From: Streptomyces sp. NBC_00464
Lineage (GTDB): Bacteria; Actinomycetota; Actinomycetes; Streptomycetales; Streptomycetaceae
DNA: 64,000 bases
Assembly (NCBI RefSeq): GCF_036013915.1
Contig: NZ_CP107899.1
Location: 434,001 to 498,000 of the forward strand
Direction of reading: 5' to 3'
Below, piece after piece: positions 15,808 through 23,174 of the stretch (within the stretch, counting starts at the first letter, position 1; each line of letters starts with the position of its first letter). The translations under genes were made by a program, and so were the position numbers. The notes beneath the pieces were generated by a model that saw only the letters and a program-made list of their open reading frames with translations, was not told where the DNA came from and did not search any database.

Positions 15808-16245
15808 ATGACGTCGATCAAGCAGTTTCAAGTCACCTTCGACTGCGCGGACCCTGAGCGCGTCGCCCGTTTCTGGTGCGAAGTGCTGGGGTATGTCGTG
15901 CCGCCGGCACCGGAGGGGTTCGACACATGGGAGGCCTACAAGCGGTCCCTGCCGCCCGGGGAGCAGCAGCTTTCAGGGTTCGTCTGCTCCGATCCCACGG
16001 GGGTGGGCCCGCGCATGTACTTCCAGCGTGTTCCCGAGGGCAAGGTCGTCAAGAACCGGGTGCACCTCGACGTACGGGTCGGCACCGGGCTGGTGGGTGA
16101 GGAGCGCCTCGCCGCGCTTGAGTCCGAGTGCGCACGGCTGCTCCCGCTCGGCGCGGTACGCGGGCAACTGCTGCTTGCCGACGACGAGAACGAGTCCTGC
16201 CTCAACATGCAGGACGTCGAGGGCAACGAGTTCTGTCTCGACTGA
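15808..16245 (+). CDS. VOC-family protein (glyoxalase-like domain)
   Basis: This 145-residue protein has the glyoxalase-like domain hallmarks QVTFDCADPERVARFWCEVLGY at the start, KNRVHLDVRV near 90 and DVEGNEFCLD at the extreme C-terminus. Members are common in Streptomyces and mostly uncharacterised; some bind or modify small molecules. It is divergent from the SMI1-like gene with about 120 bp between starts. Metal-ligand positions are partly kept (a histidine in VHLDV and a glutamate in NEFCLD). Confidence 0.78.
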   Translation: MTSIKQFQVTFDCADPERVARFWCEVLGYVVPPAPEGFDTWEAYKRSLPPGEQQLSGFVCSDPTGVGPRMYFQRVPEGKVVKNRVHLDVRVGTGLVGEERLAALESECARLLPLGAVRGQLLLADDENESCLNMQDVEGNEFCLD

Positions 16246-16307
16246 GCGGCAGCGGGAATCCGCGGACCGGGTACACACACCCGTCCGCGGGTCCCCTTGC
16301 GCACGGC

Positions 16308-17834
16308 TCAGTGCGACACGTGCCCCAGCACCGAGCGCATCGCACGGTGCACGGCCTCGCGTGACTCCTCCGTCGGGTCGAGGGTCTCGAAGGCGTGGCG
16401 GCCGTTCGGTACGTCGACCACCTCGACGTTCGCCCCGGACTTCTGGGACGCGGCCATGAACTCCTCCACGGTGGCGGCGATTTCGGGCGACTCGCGTCCC
16501 GCCCGGGTGAGCACGACGGGCAGGGTGCCCGCGCCCGCCACCGCGTCCACCGGGCGGAACCGGCCGTCGACCGGCCCCCAGCCGGGGACGGGAACCAGGA
16601 TCGGGTACGAGGCCGCAAGGCAGCGCAGCCAGGCCGGCGGCTTCCTCAGCCAGTCCGCCGCGATGAGGCCGCCTCCCGAGAGGAACCACAGCGCGATCCG
16701 GTCCGCGTCCACCCGCGGGTCGGCCCGGACCAGCTCCACCGCGGCCGCCACGTCCGCCGCGGCGCGCGGGTAGTCGGCCATGTCGTGCAGTCGGTGATCG
16801 AGGGTCACACCGACCGCTCCCTCCGCTGCCGCGTAGCGGGCGTATCCCCTGAGGGCCGGCCAGTCCCGCGGGGTCGGCCGGACCCCGGCGGGCACCGGGC
16901 CGCCATGCACGAACACCACCGCGGGCCGGGGGCCCCCGGCCTCGGGCAGGTACAGATCGACGTTACCGATCCGCTCGTGCGGGATCTCCGGCACGTCCAG
17001 CAGGAACGGCCGCAGGTGCGCGGGCGGCTCCGCCGAGCCGGGCGGAACCATGCGGTGTCCCTCGCCCGCGGCTGCCCGCAGCAGGACCTCGGCCAGCTCG
17101 GCCGGGAGGGACAGCATCGGCCAGTGCCCGGTGGGCAGTTCGAAGAACGACACCTGAGGGTCGGCCAGGGCGAGGAAGACGGGGTCACCGAGGTCCACCC
17201 GCCGCTGGACCATCTCGATGGTCGAACCGTTCGCGTTGCACAGCACCCCGGTGACGGGCACCGAGGCCACCGCGCCGGTCAGCCGCAGCGGCTGGAGGAG
17301 CGTGCGCAGCGGCTGGGGCGAGGCCAGGGCGGTGAGCCGGTCCAGCGCCGCTGCGGGGATGCCCGCGGTGCTGCCCCAGCGCTGCCACTCGTCGCGGGCC
17401 GGGGCGGCCAGCCCCCGGCCGGCCCCTTCCGCTCCGGCGCGCTCGGCCACCTTCTCGCGCGCGGCCGGGTTCGCGACGGCGGCCAGCGCGGGCATTCCGT
17501 CCTGGGCGGGCCCCGTGTCCAGGCAGACGATCCGGCCGATGTGCTCCGCGCGGCGGTCGGCGGCCCCGAGCACGGGGTGGACGCCGTAGTCGTGCCCGAC
17601 CAGCACGATCTGCTGGTCCCGGCCTGCCCCGGCGCTCACCGAGTCGATCAGCGCGAGCACGTCCTCGATGTGCGTCTCCAGGTCGGCGTCGTCCGTCGCT
17701 GTTCCGCGGGACCCGCCGAGCCCGGTGAGCGCCACCGTGTGCACCCCGGCGCCCGACGAGGCCAGGGCCGCTGCGGTTTGGTCCCACACGTGTGCGCCGG
17801 TGAACATGCCCGGCACCAGGATGAATTCGGTCAT
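16308..17834 (-). CDS. Tandem double alpha/beta-hydrolase fusion
   Basis: This 508-residue protein is made of two alpha/beta-hydrolase domains. Domain 1 (1 to about 250) has VLVGHDYG at the nucleophile elbow, with Asp where esterases of this type have Ser, and a late ELPTGHWPML histidine. Domain 2 (about 270-508) has HGG (oxyanion), WFLSGGG at the nucleophile and NGRHAFE with the catalytic histidine, like dienelactone-hydrolase/BAAT-type enzymes. Each half is the length of a normal single enzyme, so this is a gene fusion. It is cytosolic. GGAG precedes the ATG. The promoter region carries a MerR-type operator, and the MerR gene is divergent. Confidence 0.8.
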   Translation of the reverse strand: MTEFILVPGMFTGAHVWDQTAAALASSGAGVHTVALTGLGGSRGTATDDADLETHIEDVLALIDSVSAGAGRDQQIVLVGHDYGVHPVLGAADRRAEHIGRIVCLDTGPAQDGMPALAAVANPAAREKVAERAGAEGAGRGLAAPARDEWQRWGSTAGIPAAALDRLTALASPQPLRTLLQPLRLTGAVASVPVTGVLCNANGSTIEMVQRRVDLGDPVFLALADPQVSFFELPTGHWPMLSLPAELAEVLLRAAAGEGHRMVPPGSAEPPAHLRPFLLDVPEIPHERIGNVDLYLPEAGGPRPAVVFVHGGPVPAGVRPTPRDWPALRGYARYAAAEGAVGVTLDHRLHDMADYPRAAADVAAAVELVRADPRVDADRIALWFLSGGGLIAADWLRKPPAWLRCLAASYPILVPVPGWGPVDGRFRPVDAVAGAGTLPVVLTRAGRESPEIAATVEEFMAASQKSGANVEVVDVPNGRHAFETLDPTEESREAVHRAMRSVLGHVSH

Positions 17835-17898
17835 GGTCCTCTCCTCCGCGTTCCTTCGTCGGCGGACCGTCCACGATCGCCCGGCCGCCCTCGCCGGT

Positions 17899-17929
17899 AC
17901 GGTAGAAGCTCCCCCTGAGGGAGGTTCAA
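17899..17929 (-). promoter_or_regulatory. MerR-type promoter with 19-bp spacer
   Basis: Reading leftward, TTGAAC (17929-17924) and TACCGT (17904-17899) are separated by 19 bp, the over-long spacer typical of MerR-controlled promoters. The spacer contains the dyad CTCCC-N5-GGGAG at 17909-17923. It would transcribe the double hydrolase gene, with a leader of about 60 nt, and sits directly before the divergent MerR gene. Confidence 0.75.
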
Positions 17930-17935
17930 GTGTTC

Positions 17936-18898
17936 ATGTCGCACGACGACGGCCTGTGCAGCATCGGTGAACTCGCCGAGCGCGCGGGCGTCACCGTCAA
18001 GGCCGTCCGCTTCTACTCCGACAACGGATTGCTCCCGGAGGCCGCCCGCAGCGCGGGCGGGCATCGCCGCTACGGCCCGGACGCGCTCGGCCGGCTCCGC
18101 ATGCTCCGCTCCCTGCGCGCGCTCGGCCTGCCGGTGCGCGAGGTGCGCCGCGTCCTCGACGAGGAGGAGAAGAACGGGGCACAGGACGGGGCCGGCAGCG
18201 TGCTGGAGGACGTCGTCGCGGGGCAGCTGCGCGAACTGGGCTCGCAGCTCACGGCCCTGCGCTGGCGGGAGGCGGGGATGCGGCTGGTGCTGGAGTGCCC
18301 GCCCGGGGAGCGGGCCGACCGGTTGCGCCTGATCGGGGCGGTGAGCACTCCGCCCAGCACAGCCCCGCTGGCCCGGTTCTGGCGTGCCTGGCTGCCGCCG
18401 CGGATGCCGGCGCGGGCGACGGCCGCGTTCCTGGAGGTGGCGGTGCCTCAGCCGCCCGAGGACCCGGATCCGTCCCAGGTCCTCGCCTTCGCCCGGCTGA
18501 ACGCGCTCGTGACCCGCCCGTGCACGGGCGGCGAGCGGCCCCAGCCCGAGGCGCACAAGGCCGCGGGGCCCCGTGGTCCTGCCGTGCTGTACGCGGGCCT
18601 CGCCCAGGCGTACGAGCTGGCCGGAACACAGCTGCGCCGGGGCCACGGACCATGCGCAGGCGAGGAGTTGGACTGTTTCGTGGACGCGTACGCAAGCGCG
18701 TACGGCAGCCGGGACACCCCGGCCTTCCGCAGCGTGCTCGCCGGTCAGCTCGCCGTCGACCCTCGGATCGACCGGTACTGGGAGCTGGTGACCGGCGTGA
18801 TCACCGCACCCGGCAGTCCGCCGGAGCCGACCGCCGGGACCGCGCACGACTGGCTGCTCGCGGCACTGGACGCGCAGGCCGTCGCGGCGGCGGGCTGA
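17936..18898 (+). CDS. MerR-family transcriptional regulator
   Basis: The protein has 320 residues. The MerR winged HTH (SIGELAERAGVTVKAVRFYSDNGLL, about 8-32, followed by GGHRRYGPDALGRLRML) precedes a dimerisation helix (LPVREVRRVLDEEE) and a long C-terminal ligand-like domain of about 200 residues that I do not recognise. It is longer than metal-sensing MerR proteins, suggesting a drug- or metabolite-type effector. The ATG at 17936 is placed 11 nt after GAGG; a GTG at 17930 is possible. The operator between it and the hydrolase gene points to control of that gene. Confidence 0.82.
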   Translation: MSHDDGLCSIGELAERAGVTVKAVRFYSDNGLLPEAARSAGGHRRYGPDALGRLRMLRSLRALGLPVREVRRVLDEEEKNGAQDGAGSVLEDVVAGQLRELGSQLTALRWREAGMRLVLECPPGERADRLRLIGAVSTPPSTAPLARFWRAWLPPRMPARATAAFLEVAVPQPPEDPDPSQVLAFARLNALVTRPCTGGERPQPEAHKAAGPRGPAVLYAGLAQAYELAGTQLRRGHGPCAGEELDCFVDAYASAYGSRDTPAFRSVLAGQLAVDPRIDRYWELVTGVITAPGSPPEPTAGTAHDWLLAALDAQAVAAAG

Positions 18899-18910
18899 GC
18901 ACCGGCCGGC

Positions 18911-19024
18911 GTCCTCGCGGTGGTCGACCGCGGGTCCGGCGGCGGCAAAGCCATCGCGGCGGCAGGTCTGCCCTTCGACGCCCTGTTCCGTATCGACGAG
19001 CTGCTTCCGCAGGGCGTGGGGTGA
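18911..19024 (+). pseudogene. 3' remnant of an orotate phosphoribosyltransferase-like gene
   Basis: Thirty-seven in-frame codons then a stop read VLAVVDRGSGGGKAIAAAG and LPFDALFRIDELLPQG. This matches the conserved end of type I phosphoribosyltransferases such as PyrE (VVDRxEGG...AxxAAG, then the final helix). No start, PRPP loop or N-terminal domain is present, because the preceding sequence is the intact MerR gene. It is therefore a relic left by deletion or insertion. Confidence 0.7.
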
Positions 19025-19076
19025 GCGGCACCCGACATGCTCAGGGCCGCGCGGCTCCGGTCCGCCGGCTCGGCGA

Positions 19077-19634
19077 TCAGCGCATCTCCGCGGTGATCGC
19101 CCACCGTTCGTGGTCGCGCCAGGCCCCGTCGATGAACAGGAAGTCCGGCGAGAGTCCCTCCAGCCGGAACCCCGCCCTGCGCACCAGGGCGATCGAGCCC
19201 GTGTTGTCCGGCTGGATGTTCGCTTCGAGCCGGTGCAGGCCGAGCGGCCCGAAGGCATGCCCGATGACCAGCCCGAGCCCCTCGCTCATCAGGCCGCGCC
19301 GGGTGGCGTGGGCGAAGGCTCCGTAGCCGAGCGCGCCACAGCGGAACCCGCCGATGACGATGTTGTTGATGTTGATGAACCCGGCGATCGCCCCGTCGGT
19401 CCGGCCCTCGGCCTCCCCGTGCCGTTCGCACACGAGGAATCCCGCCTTCGTCGGGTCCTCGATGAGCACGCCCGCGTAGGCGGCGTACGCGTCGGGGCCG
19501 ACGGGCGGGTAGAGCCAGGGACGATGCAGTTCCCTGCTCTCCCGGGCGCGGGCGGTGAACTCGTCCGCGTCGGCGTGTGTGAAGGGGCGGATCGCCGTGC
19601 GCGGACCCTCGGCCAGGTAGGTGGTGTCGGACAT
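19077..19634 (-). CDS. GNAT-family N-acetyltransferase (RimJ/RimL-like)
   Basis: This 185-residue enzyme has the GNAT core: an N-terminal strand (TAIRPFTHADADEFTARARES), IAGFININNIVIGGFRCGALGYGAF near 85-110 (acetyl-CoA-binding strand/loop region), GLMSEGLGLVIGHAF and LHRLEANIQPDNTGSIALVRRAGF (the RimJ/RimL signature N-x-x-S). It probably acetylates a ribosomal-protein N-terminus or a small amine. It is convergent with the phosphoribosyltransferase remnant; homology supports the ATG at 19634. Confidence 0.85.
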   Translation of the reverse strand: MSDTTYLAEGPRTAIRPFTHADADEFTARARESRELHRPWLYPPVGPDAYAAYAGVLIEDPTKAGFLVCERHGEAEGRTDGAIAGFININNIVIGGFRCGALGYGAFAHATRRGLMSEGLGLVIGHAFGPLGLHRLEANIQPDNTGSIALVRRAGFRLEGLSPDFLFIDGAWRDHERWAITAEMR

Positions 19635-19693
19635 CGGCCCAGCCTAGATCGTCGCCGCCCGGCCCATCGGGGCCGGGTGGCGGCGAAAGGCAT

Positions 19694-19933
19694 CTACTTG
19701 GTCCGCCGCCGGAAGACGTACGCCCCACAGGCCATGCCGGCGAGGAACATCACGATCAGCCACACGTACAGCGGCATGGTCACCAGCGGAACGATGAGGC
19801 GGACCTCGACCTCTTCGGTGTTCTCCGCGATGAACACGACCGACAGAACCGCGATGATGATGACGAGGATGCGGGCCGGTGTGAACGCACCCGTGCTGCC
19901 CTTGCTGCCGCTCGACACGTCTTTCGGGCTCAT
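19694..19933 (-). CDS. LapA-domain (DUF1049) small membrane protein
   Basis: This 79-residue protein has two membrane helices (ARILVIIIAVLSVVFIAEN and TMPLYVWLIVMFLAGMACG) and ends RRRTK. Helix, ENTEEVEVRLI strand, helix is the layout of the lipopolysaccharide-assembly protein A domain. In actinobacteria, which lack LPS, the role is unknown but probably in the envelope. An AAGGG sequence precedes the ATG. Confidence 0.8.
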   Translation of the reverse strand: MSPKDVSSGSKGSTGAFTPARILVIIIAVLSVVFIAENTEEVEVRLIVPLVTMPLYVWLIVMFLAGMACGAYVFRRRTK

Positions 19934-20046
19934 GAGGCGTGCCCCTTCCCTGGTTCTGGTGCGCCACCGTCCCCCGGAGCACCAGGATGGCTCCGTTCGG
20001 GTGCCGGGGGGCGGTGCTGTACACCCATTCGGGTGACGGCTGCCTA

Positions 20047-20099
20047 CCGGCGCCAGGGCCTGCCCGGCAGATCGGACCCGGACAGACCCTGGCCGGCGG
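20047..20099. terminator. Imperfect hairpin terminator
   Basis: Long imperfect arms (20047-20066 and 20077-20099, with CCAGGG pairing to CCCTGG and CCGG ends) lie just after the secreted hydrolase gene read leftward. Confidence 0.5.
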
Positions 20100-20125
20100 A
20101 TCGGGGCCGGACCTGCCCTACCGCA

Positions 20126-21961
20126 TCACTCCCCCGCGGTGCCGACCACCGGAAGCTCCAGCACGCCGGTGTCCCCGGGCGCGCTGACGACCGTGACGGG
20201 CTTGATGCCTCGGTTGCCGAAGTACGCGCTGTCGCTGGCCGCGATCGCGAATTCGAGCCGGTGCCCCGCCTCGTACCGGTGGACGATGCCGGGCAGCTGA
20301 ACGGTGAAGGGCCGCGTCACGTCGGGCACCCGGACCGGCGAGACGAGACGGTTCACCAGCGTCTTGGTGCCGTCCGGCGCGACGTCGTACACCTTGGCGA
20401 ACAGGACGAGCTTGTCGGCGGCGTCTCCGCTGTTCTGCACGCGTTCCGTCTTCGGCGAGACGACCTTGAGCGTGGCCTTCGGGGACCCGACCACATCGAC
20501 CGCCGAGCCGAGGGGTGCGCTGGTCCAGCCGAGGTAGGTGCCCAAGGTGTCGTACGGCTTCGGGTCGGGCAGTCCGATGAGACCGGCGAGTGAGCTCTCC
20601 GAGTGGCTGGTGGGCACCAGCCAGTTGGTGTACTGGCGGCTGCCTCGTGCGACCTTGGCGCGGTTGTCGACGAGCTTGCCGTCGCCGGAGAGGTACATCT
20701 TCCGCGTGAGGCCGGGGACGGCGTCCGCGGTGCCGTAGCCGCTCTGCCAGTCACGGTAGTAGGCGAACTCCGGCCCGGTGTCCTTCGTCGTCTCGTGGCG
20801 GAGGTAGCGGTCGAACCAGGCGAGGATCCGCCCGCCGACGTAGCTGGTCTCCAGATTGCCCTGCCCCAGGTCGAGTTCACCCTCCACCTGGCCGCCGCTG
20901 TGGCCCCAGGCCTGCCAGATCATCTTGGCCGTGGTGCCCTGCGCCTTGAGCGTCCGGTACGTGGCCGTCGCCTCGTTGAGGTTGAACAGGCTGTCGGCCT
21001 GACCCTGAATCAGAAGAGTGGGCGCCTTGACGCGCTTCAGGTACGAGACGGGCGAGACGCTGCGCGCGTAGTCGAGCATGGCGTCGGTCCTGCCGGCCGG
21101 GTAGCGGCCGGAGTTGAGCAACCGGATGGTGTCGCAGGCCTGCGCGGCGAAGTGGAGGCAGTCCAGGCTCCCGAAGCGGGACGGGTCGAGGCTGGGGCTG
21201 AGAAGCATCTGCCCCTCCCCCATCAGGTAGAAGCCGTTGGTCCACTGCCACTTGAAGACGCCTGCGGTGTCGGAGGAGACGCCCGCGGCCGCGCCGGTGT
21301 TGTTGGGAGCGAGCGCATAACCGAGGTCGTTCCAGGTGATGAGCGGGACGAGGGCGTCGACGCGGGGGTCGACCGCCGCGGTGGCCATCTGGATGGCTCC
21401 GCCGTACGAGCCGCCGATCATGCCGACCGTGGGGTCTCCGGGGCCGTCCTGGGCGACGAAGTCGGCCTTGGTGCCGTCGTCGGCGGCGCGTGTTCCGCCG
21501 AGGAAGTCGACGAGGGCCGCCGCCGCCCTGCCGTCGGTCTCCGGGTCGTCGAGCGTGATGCGGCAGCCGGACTTGCCGAAGCCCAGGCCGGAGTAGACGA
21601 GTCCGGCGTAACCGCGCGCGGCGAACGCCTTGCCGATGCCGTCGGTCGAACCGTCCGACTTGCTGCCGCCGAAGCCGTTGGTGGCGAGGACTGCGGGCAC
21701 CGGATGCCGGGCGTCGGCCCCGGCGGGGCGGTAGAGGTCGGCGTCCACGGTGCAGGACCGGCCGCCCGCGGACACGGTGAACTTCAGTGCGGTGACGGTG
21801 TACTCGGACGTCGCGCCCGCCGTTCCCGCCTGTGCGGTACCGGCGAACACGAGGGGCGCGGCAAGCGCGGCCCCGGCGACGAAGGCGAGTGGTCTGCGGG
21901 ACAGCGACTTCGACAACTTCGACCGTGAACGGGAACGGGAACCGGAGACAGCACGCGACAC
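20126..21961 (-). CDS. Secreted CocE/NonD (X-Pro dipeptidyl-peptidase S15-like) hydrolase
   Basis: The protein has 611 residues. An N-terminal signal peptide has an unusual SRSRSRSK basic stretch before the hydrophobic core (PLAFVAGAALAAPLVFAG) and a likely cleavage after AQA. The alpha/beta-hydrolase domain carries MIGGSYGGAI (Ser nucleophile), LIQGQADSLFN (Asp) and AWGHSGGQ (His), followed by a C-terminal jelly-roll domain (X-Pro DPP type). It probably hydrolyses exported peptides or esters outside the cell. The GTG at 21961 is preferred because GGAGG lies 5 nt before it; a GTG at 21973 would add four residues. A perfect 7-bp-arm palindrome overlaps its promoter. Confidence 0.85.
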   Translation of the reverse strand: MSRAVSGSRSRSRSKLSKSLSRRPLAFVAGAALAAPLVFAGTAQAGTAGATSEYTVTALKFTVSAGGRSCTVDADLYRPAGADARHPVPAVLATNGFGGSKSDGSTDGIGKAFAARGYAGLVYSGLGFGKSGCRITLDDPETDGRAAAALVDFLGGTRAADDGTKADFVAQDGPGDPTVGMIGGSYGGAIQMATAAVDPRVDALVPLITWNDLGYALAPNNTGAAAGVSSDTAGVFKWQWTNGFYLMGEGQMLLSPSLDPSRFGSLDCLHFAAQACDTIRLLNSGRYPAGRTDAMLDYARSVSPVSYLKRVKAPTLLIQGQADSLFNLNEATATYRTLKAQGTTAKMIWQAWGHSGGQVEGELDLGQGNLETSYVGGRILAWFDRYLRHETTKDTGPEFAYYRDWQSGYGTADAVPGLTRKMYLSGDGKLVDNRAKVARGSRQYTNWLVPTSHSESSLAGLIGLPDPKPYDTLGTYLGWTSAPLGSAVDVVGSPKATLKVVSPKTERVQNSGDAADKLVLFAKVYDVAPDGTKTLVNRLVSPVRVPDVTRPFTVQLPGIVHRYEAGHRLEFAIAASDSAYFGNRGIKPVTVVSAPGDTGVLELPVVGTAGE

Positions 21962-21984
21962 GAGGACCTCCACGCCGAGGACAC

Positions 21985-22000
21985 CTTACCGACCGGTAAG
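21985..22000. promoter_or_regulatory. TetR-type operator palindrome
   Basis: CTTACCG-AC-CGGTAAG, with perfect 7-bp arms around a 2-bp centre, lies 24-39 bp upstream of the chosen start of the secreted hydrolase. The form is like TetR-family operators. No TetR gene lies next to it, so the binder would be encoded elsewhere, or could be the TetR protein at 49340-50155. Confidence 0.6.
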
Positions 22001-22164
22001 TATTGGGCCGCGCTCATGCTGTGACACAGGTCATGGCGGTGTCAACGCCCAGGACGGTGATTCCTGAAGGTTGTTCAGCTTCTCCCCATCACCGACCCGT
22101 TCGGGCCCGCACCCCGCCCTCGCACCCCGTCCTCGCGCCCCGTCCTCGCGCCCCGTCCTCGCGA

Positions 22165-23166
22165 TCAGACCAGCGCCGGCACCTCGACGGTGAGCGTGGC
22201 CGGGCCGCCGTCGGCCGGCGCGTCCAGCAGGGCCGGCACCCCGAGCGGGATCGTCAGCGCGGTGGGCCCGTGCCCGAAGCCGAGTTCCTCGACGACGGGG
22301 ATGCCCAGGGGGCCGAGCCGGTCGATGAGCACCGACCGCACCCGCTCGTACGGCCCGCAGCCCGCCCAGGAACCACAGGCCACCCCGGCCACGCCGTCGA
22401 GCGCTCCGGCCCGCAGCAGCTGGGTGAGGATCCGGTCGATGCCGTACGGGTCCTCCGTGGTGTCCTCGATGACGAGCAGACCGCCGCGGGCCGACGTGCG
22501 GGCGTGCGGGGTGGCGAGGTCGGCGGCGAGCAGGCTCACACAGCCGCCGTACGTGATGCCCCGGGCCCGCCCCGGCACCAGCGCCCTGGCATCGTCGAGC
22601 CCCAGCGTCATCACGGAATCGGGCTCGAAGAGGGTGGCGCGCAGGGACTCCCGGGTCCGCGGGTCCTTCAGGAAGGTCTCCGTACCCACCATGGGGCCGT
22701 GCAGCGTGGCGAGCCCCGTCCGCAGGGCGAACGCCTCATGGAGCACGGTGATGTCGCTGTAGCCGACGAACACGTTGGGTCCGGCGGCCCGCATCGCCGA
22801 CCAGTCCACCAGATCGACCATGCGGTGTGCCCCGTACCCGCCGCGGGCGCAGATCACCGCGTCGACGGACGGATCGCACCAGGCGTCCTGGAGGTCACGG
22901 GCCCGCGCCTCGTCCGCACCGGCGAGGTATCCCAACTCCCGGTGCACATCCAGCACATGCGGCATCACGACCGGGTCGAGCCCCCAGCCGCGCAGAAGGT
23001 CGAGGCCGGGCTCCAGCCGGTCGGCGGGCACCGGTCCGCTCGGGGAGACGACGGCGACCCTGGCGCCCGCGCGCAGCCGGGCGGGACGAGTCAGTGGGGC
23101 AAGGGTCATTTCGGTCGCCGCTTCTTCAGCGGTCACTTCTTCAGCTGTCACTTCTCCAGCGTTCAC
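22165..23166 (-). CDS. S66 LD-carboxypeptidase (MccF-like)
   Basis: This 333-residue serine peptidase has VAVVSPSGPVP near 38, ICARGGYGAHRMVDLVDW near 110 and the nucleophile elbow GYSDITVLH near 140; the Glu and His of the S66 triad follow in the C-terminal domain. It removes the terminal D-residue from tetrapeptides in peptidoglycan recycling, or cleaves microcin-C-like adducts. The GTG at 23166 overlaps the S9 peptidase stop (GTGA). The first 19 residues are five-residue repeats (VTAEE type) encoded by a 15-bp tandem repeat, and family homology begins near Met20 (23109), which may be the ancestral start. Confidence 0.85.
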   Translation of the reverse strand: MNAGEVTAEEVTAEEAATEMTLAPLTRPARLRAGARVAVVSPSGPVPADRLEPGLDLLRGWGLDPVVMPHVLDVHRELGYLAGADEARARDLQDAWCDPSVDAVICARGGYGAHRMVDLVDWSAMRAAGPNVFVGYSDITVLHEAFALRTGLATLHGPMVGTETFLKDPRTRESLRATLFEPDSVMTLGLDDARALVPGRARGITYGGCVSLLAADLATPHARTSARGGLLVIEDTTEDPYGIDRILTQLLRAGALDGVAGVACGSWAGCGPYERVRSVLIDRLGPLGIPVVEELGFGHGPTALTIPLGVPALLDAPADGGPATLTVEVPALV

Positions 23167-23174
23167 TTCTTCAG
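23121..23174 (-). repeat. 15-bp tandem repeats over a second stop/start junction
   Basis: Three full 15-bp copies (23121-23135, 23136-23150, 23151-23165) and a partial fourth (23166-23174) read leftward as GAAGAAGTGA-type units. In-frame GTG codons for the S66 gene occur at 23166, 23151 and 23136, each followed by A, so GTGA recurs three times. The S9 gene ends at the first one. The unit is divisible by three, as in the 36-bp repeat at 4270-4413. Confidence 0.9.
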
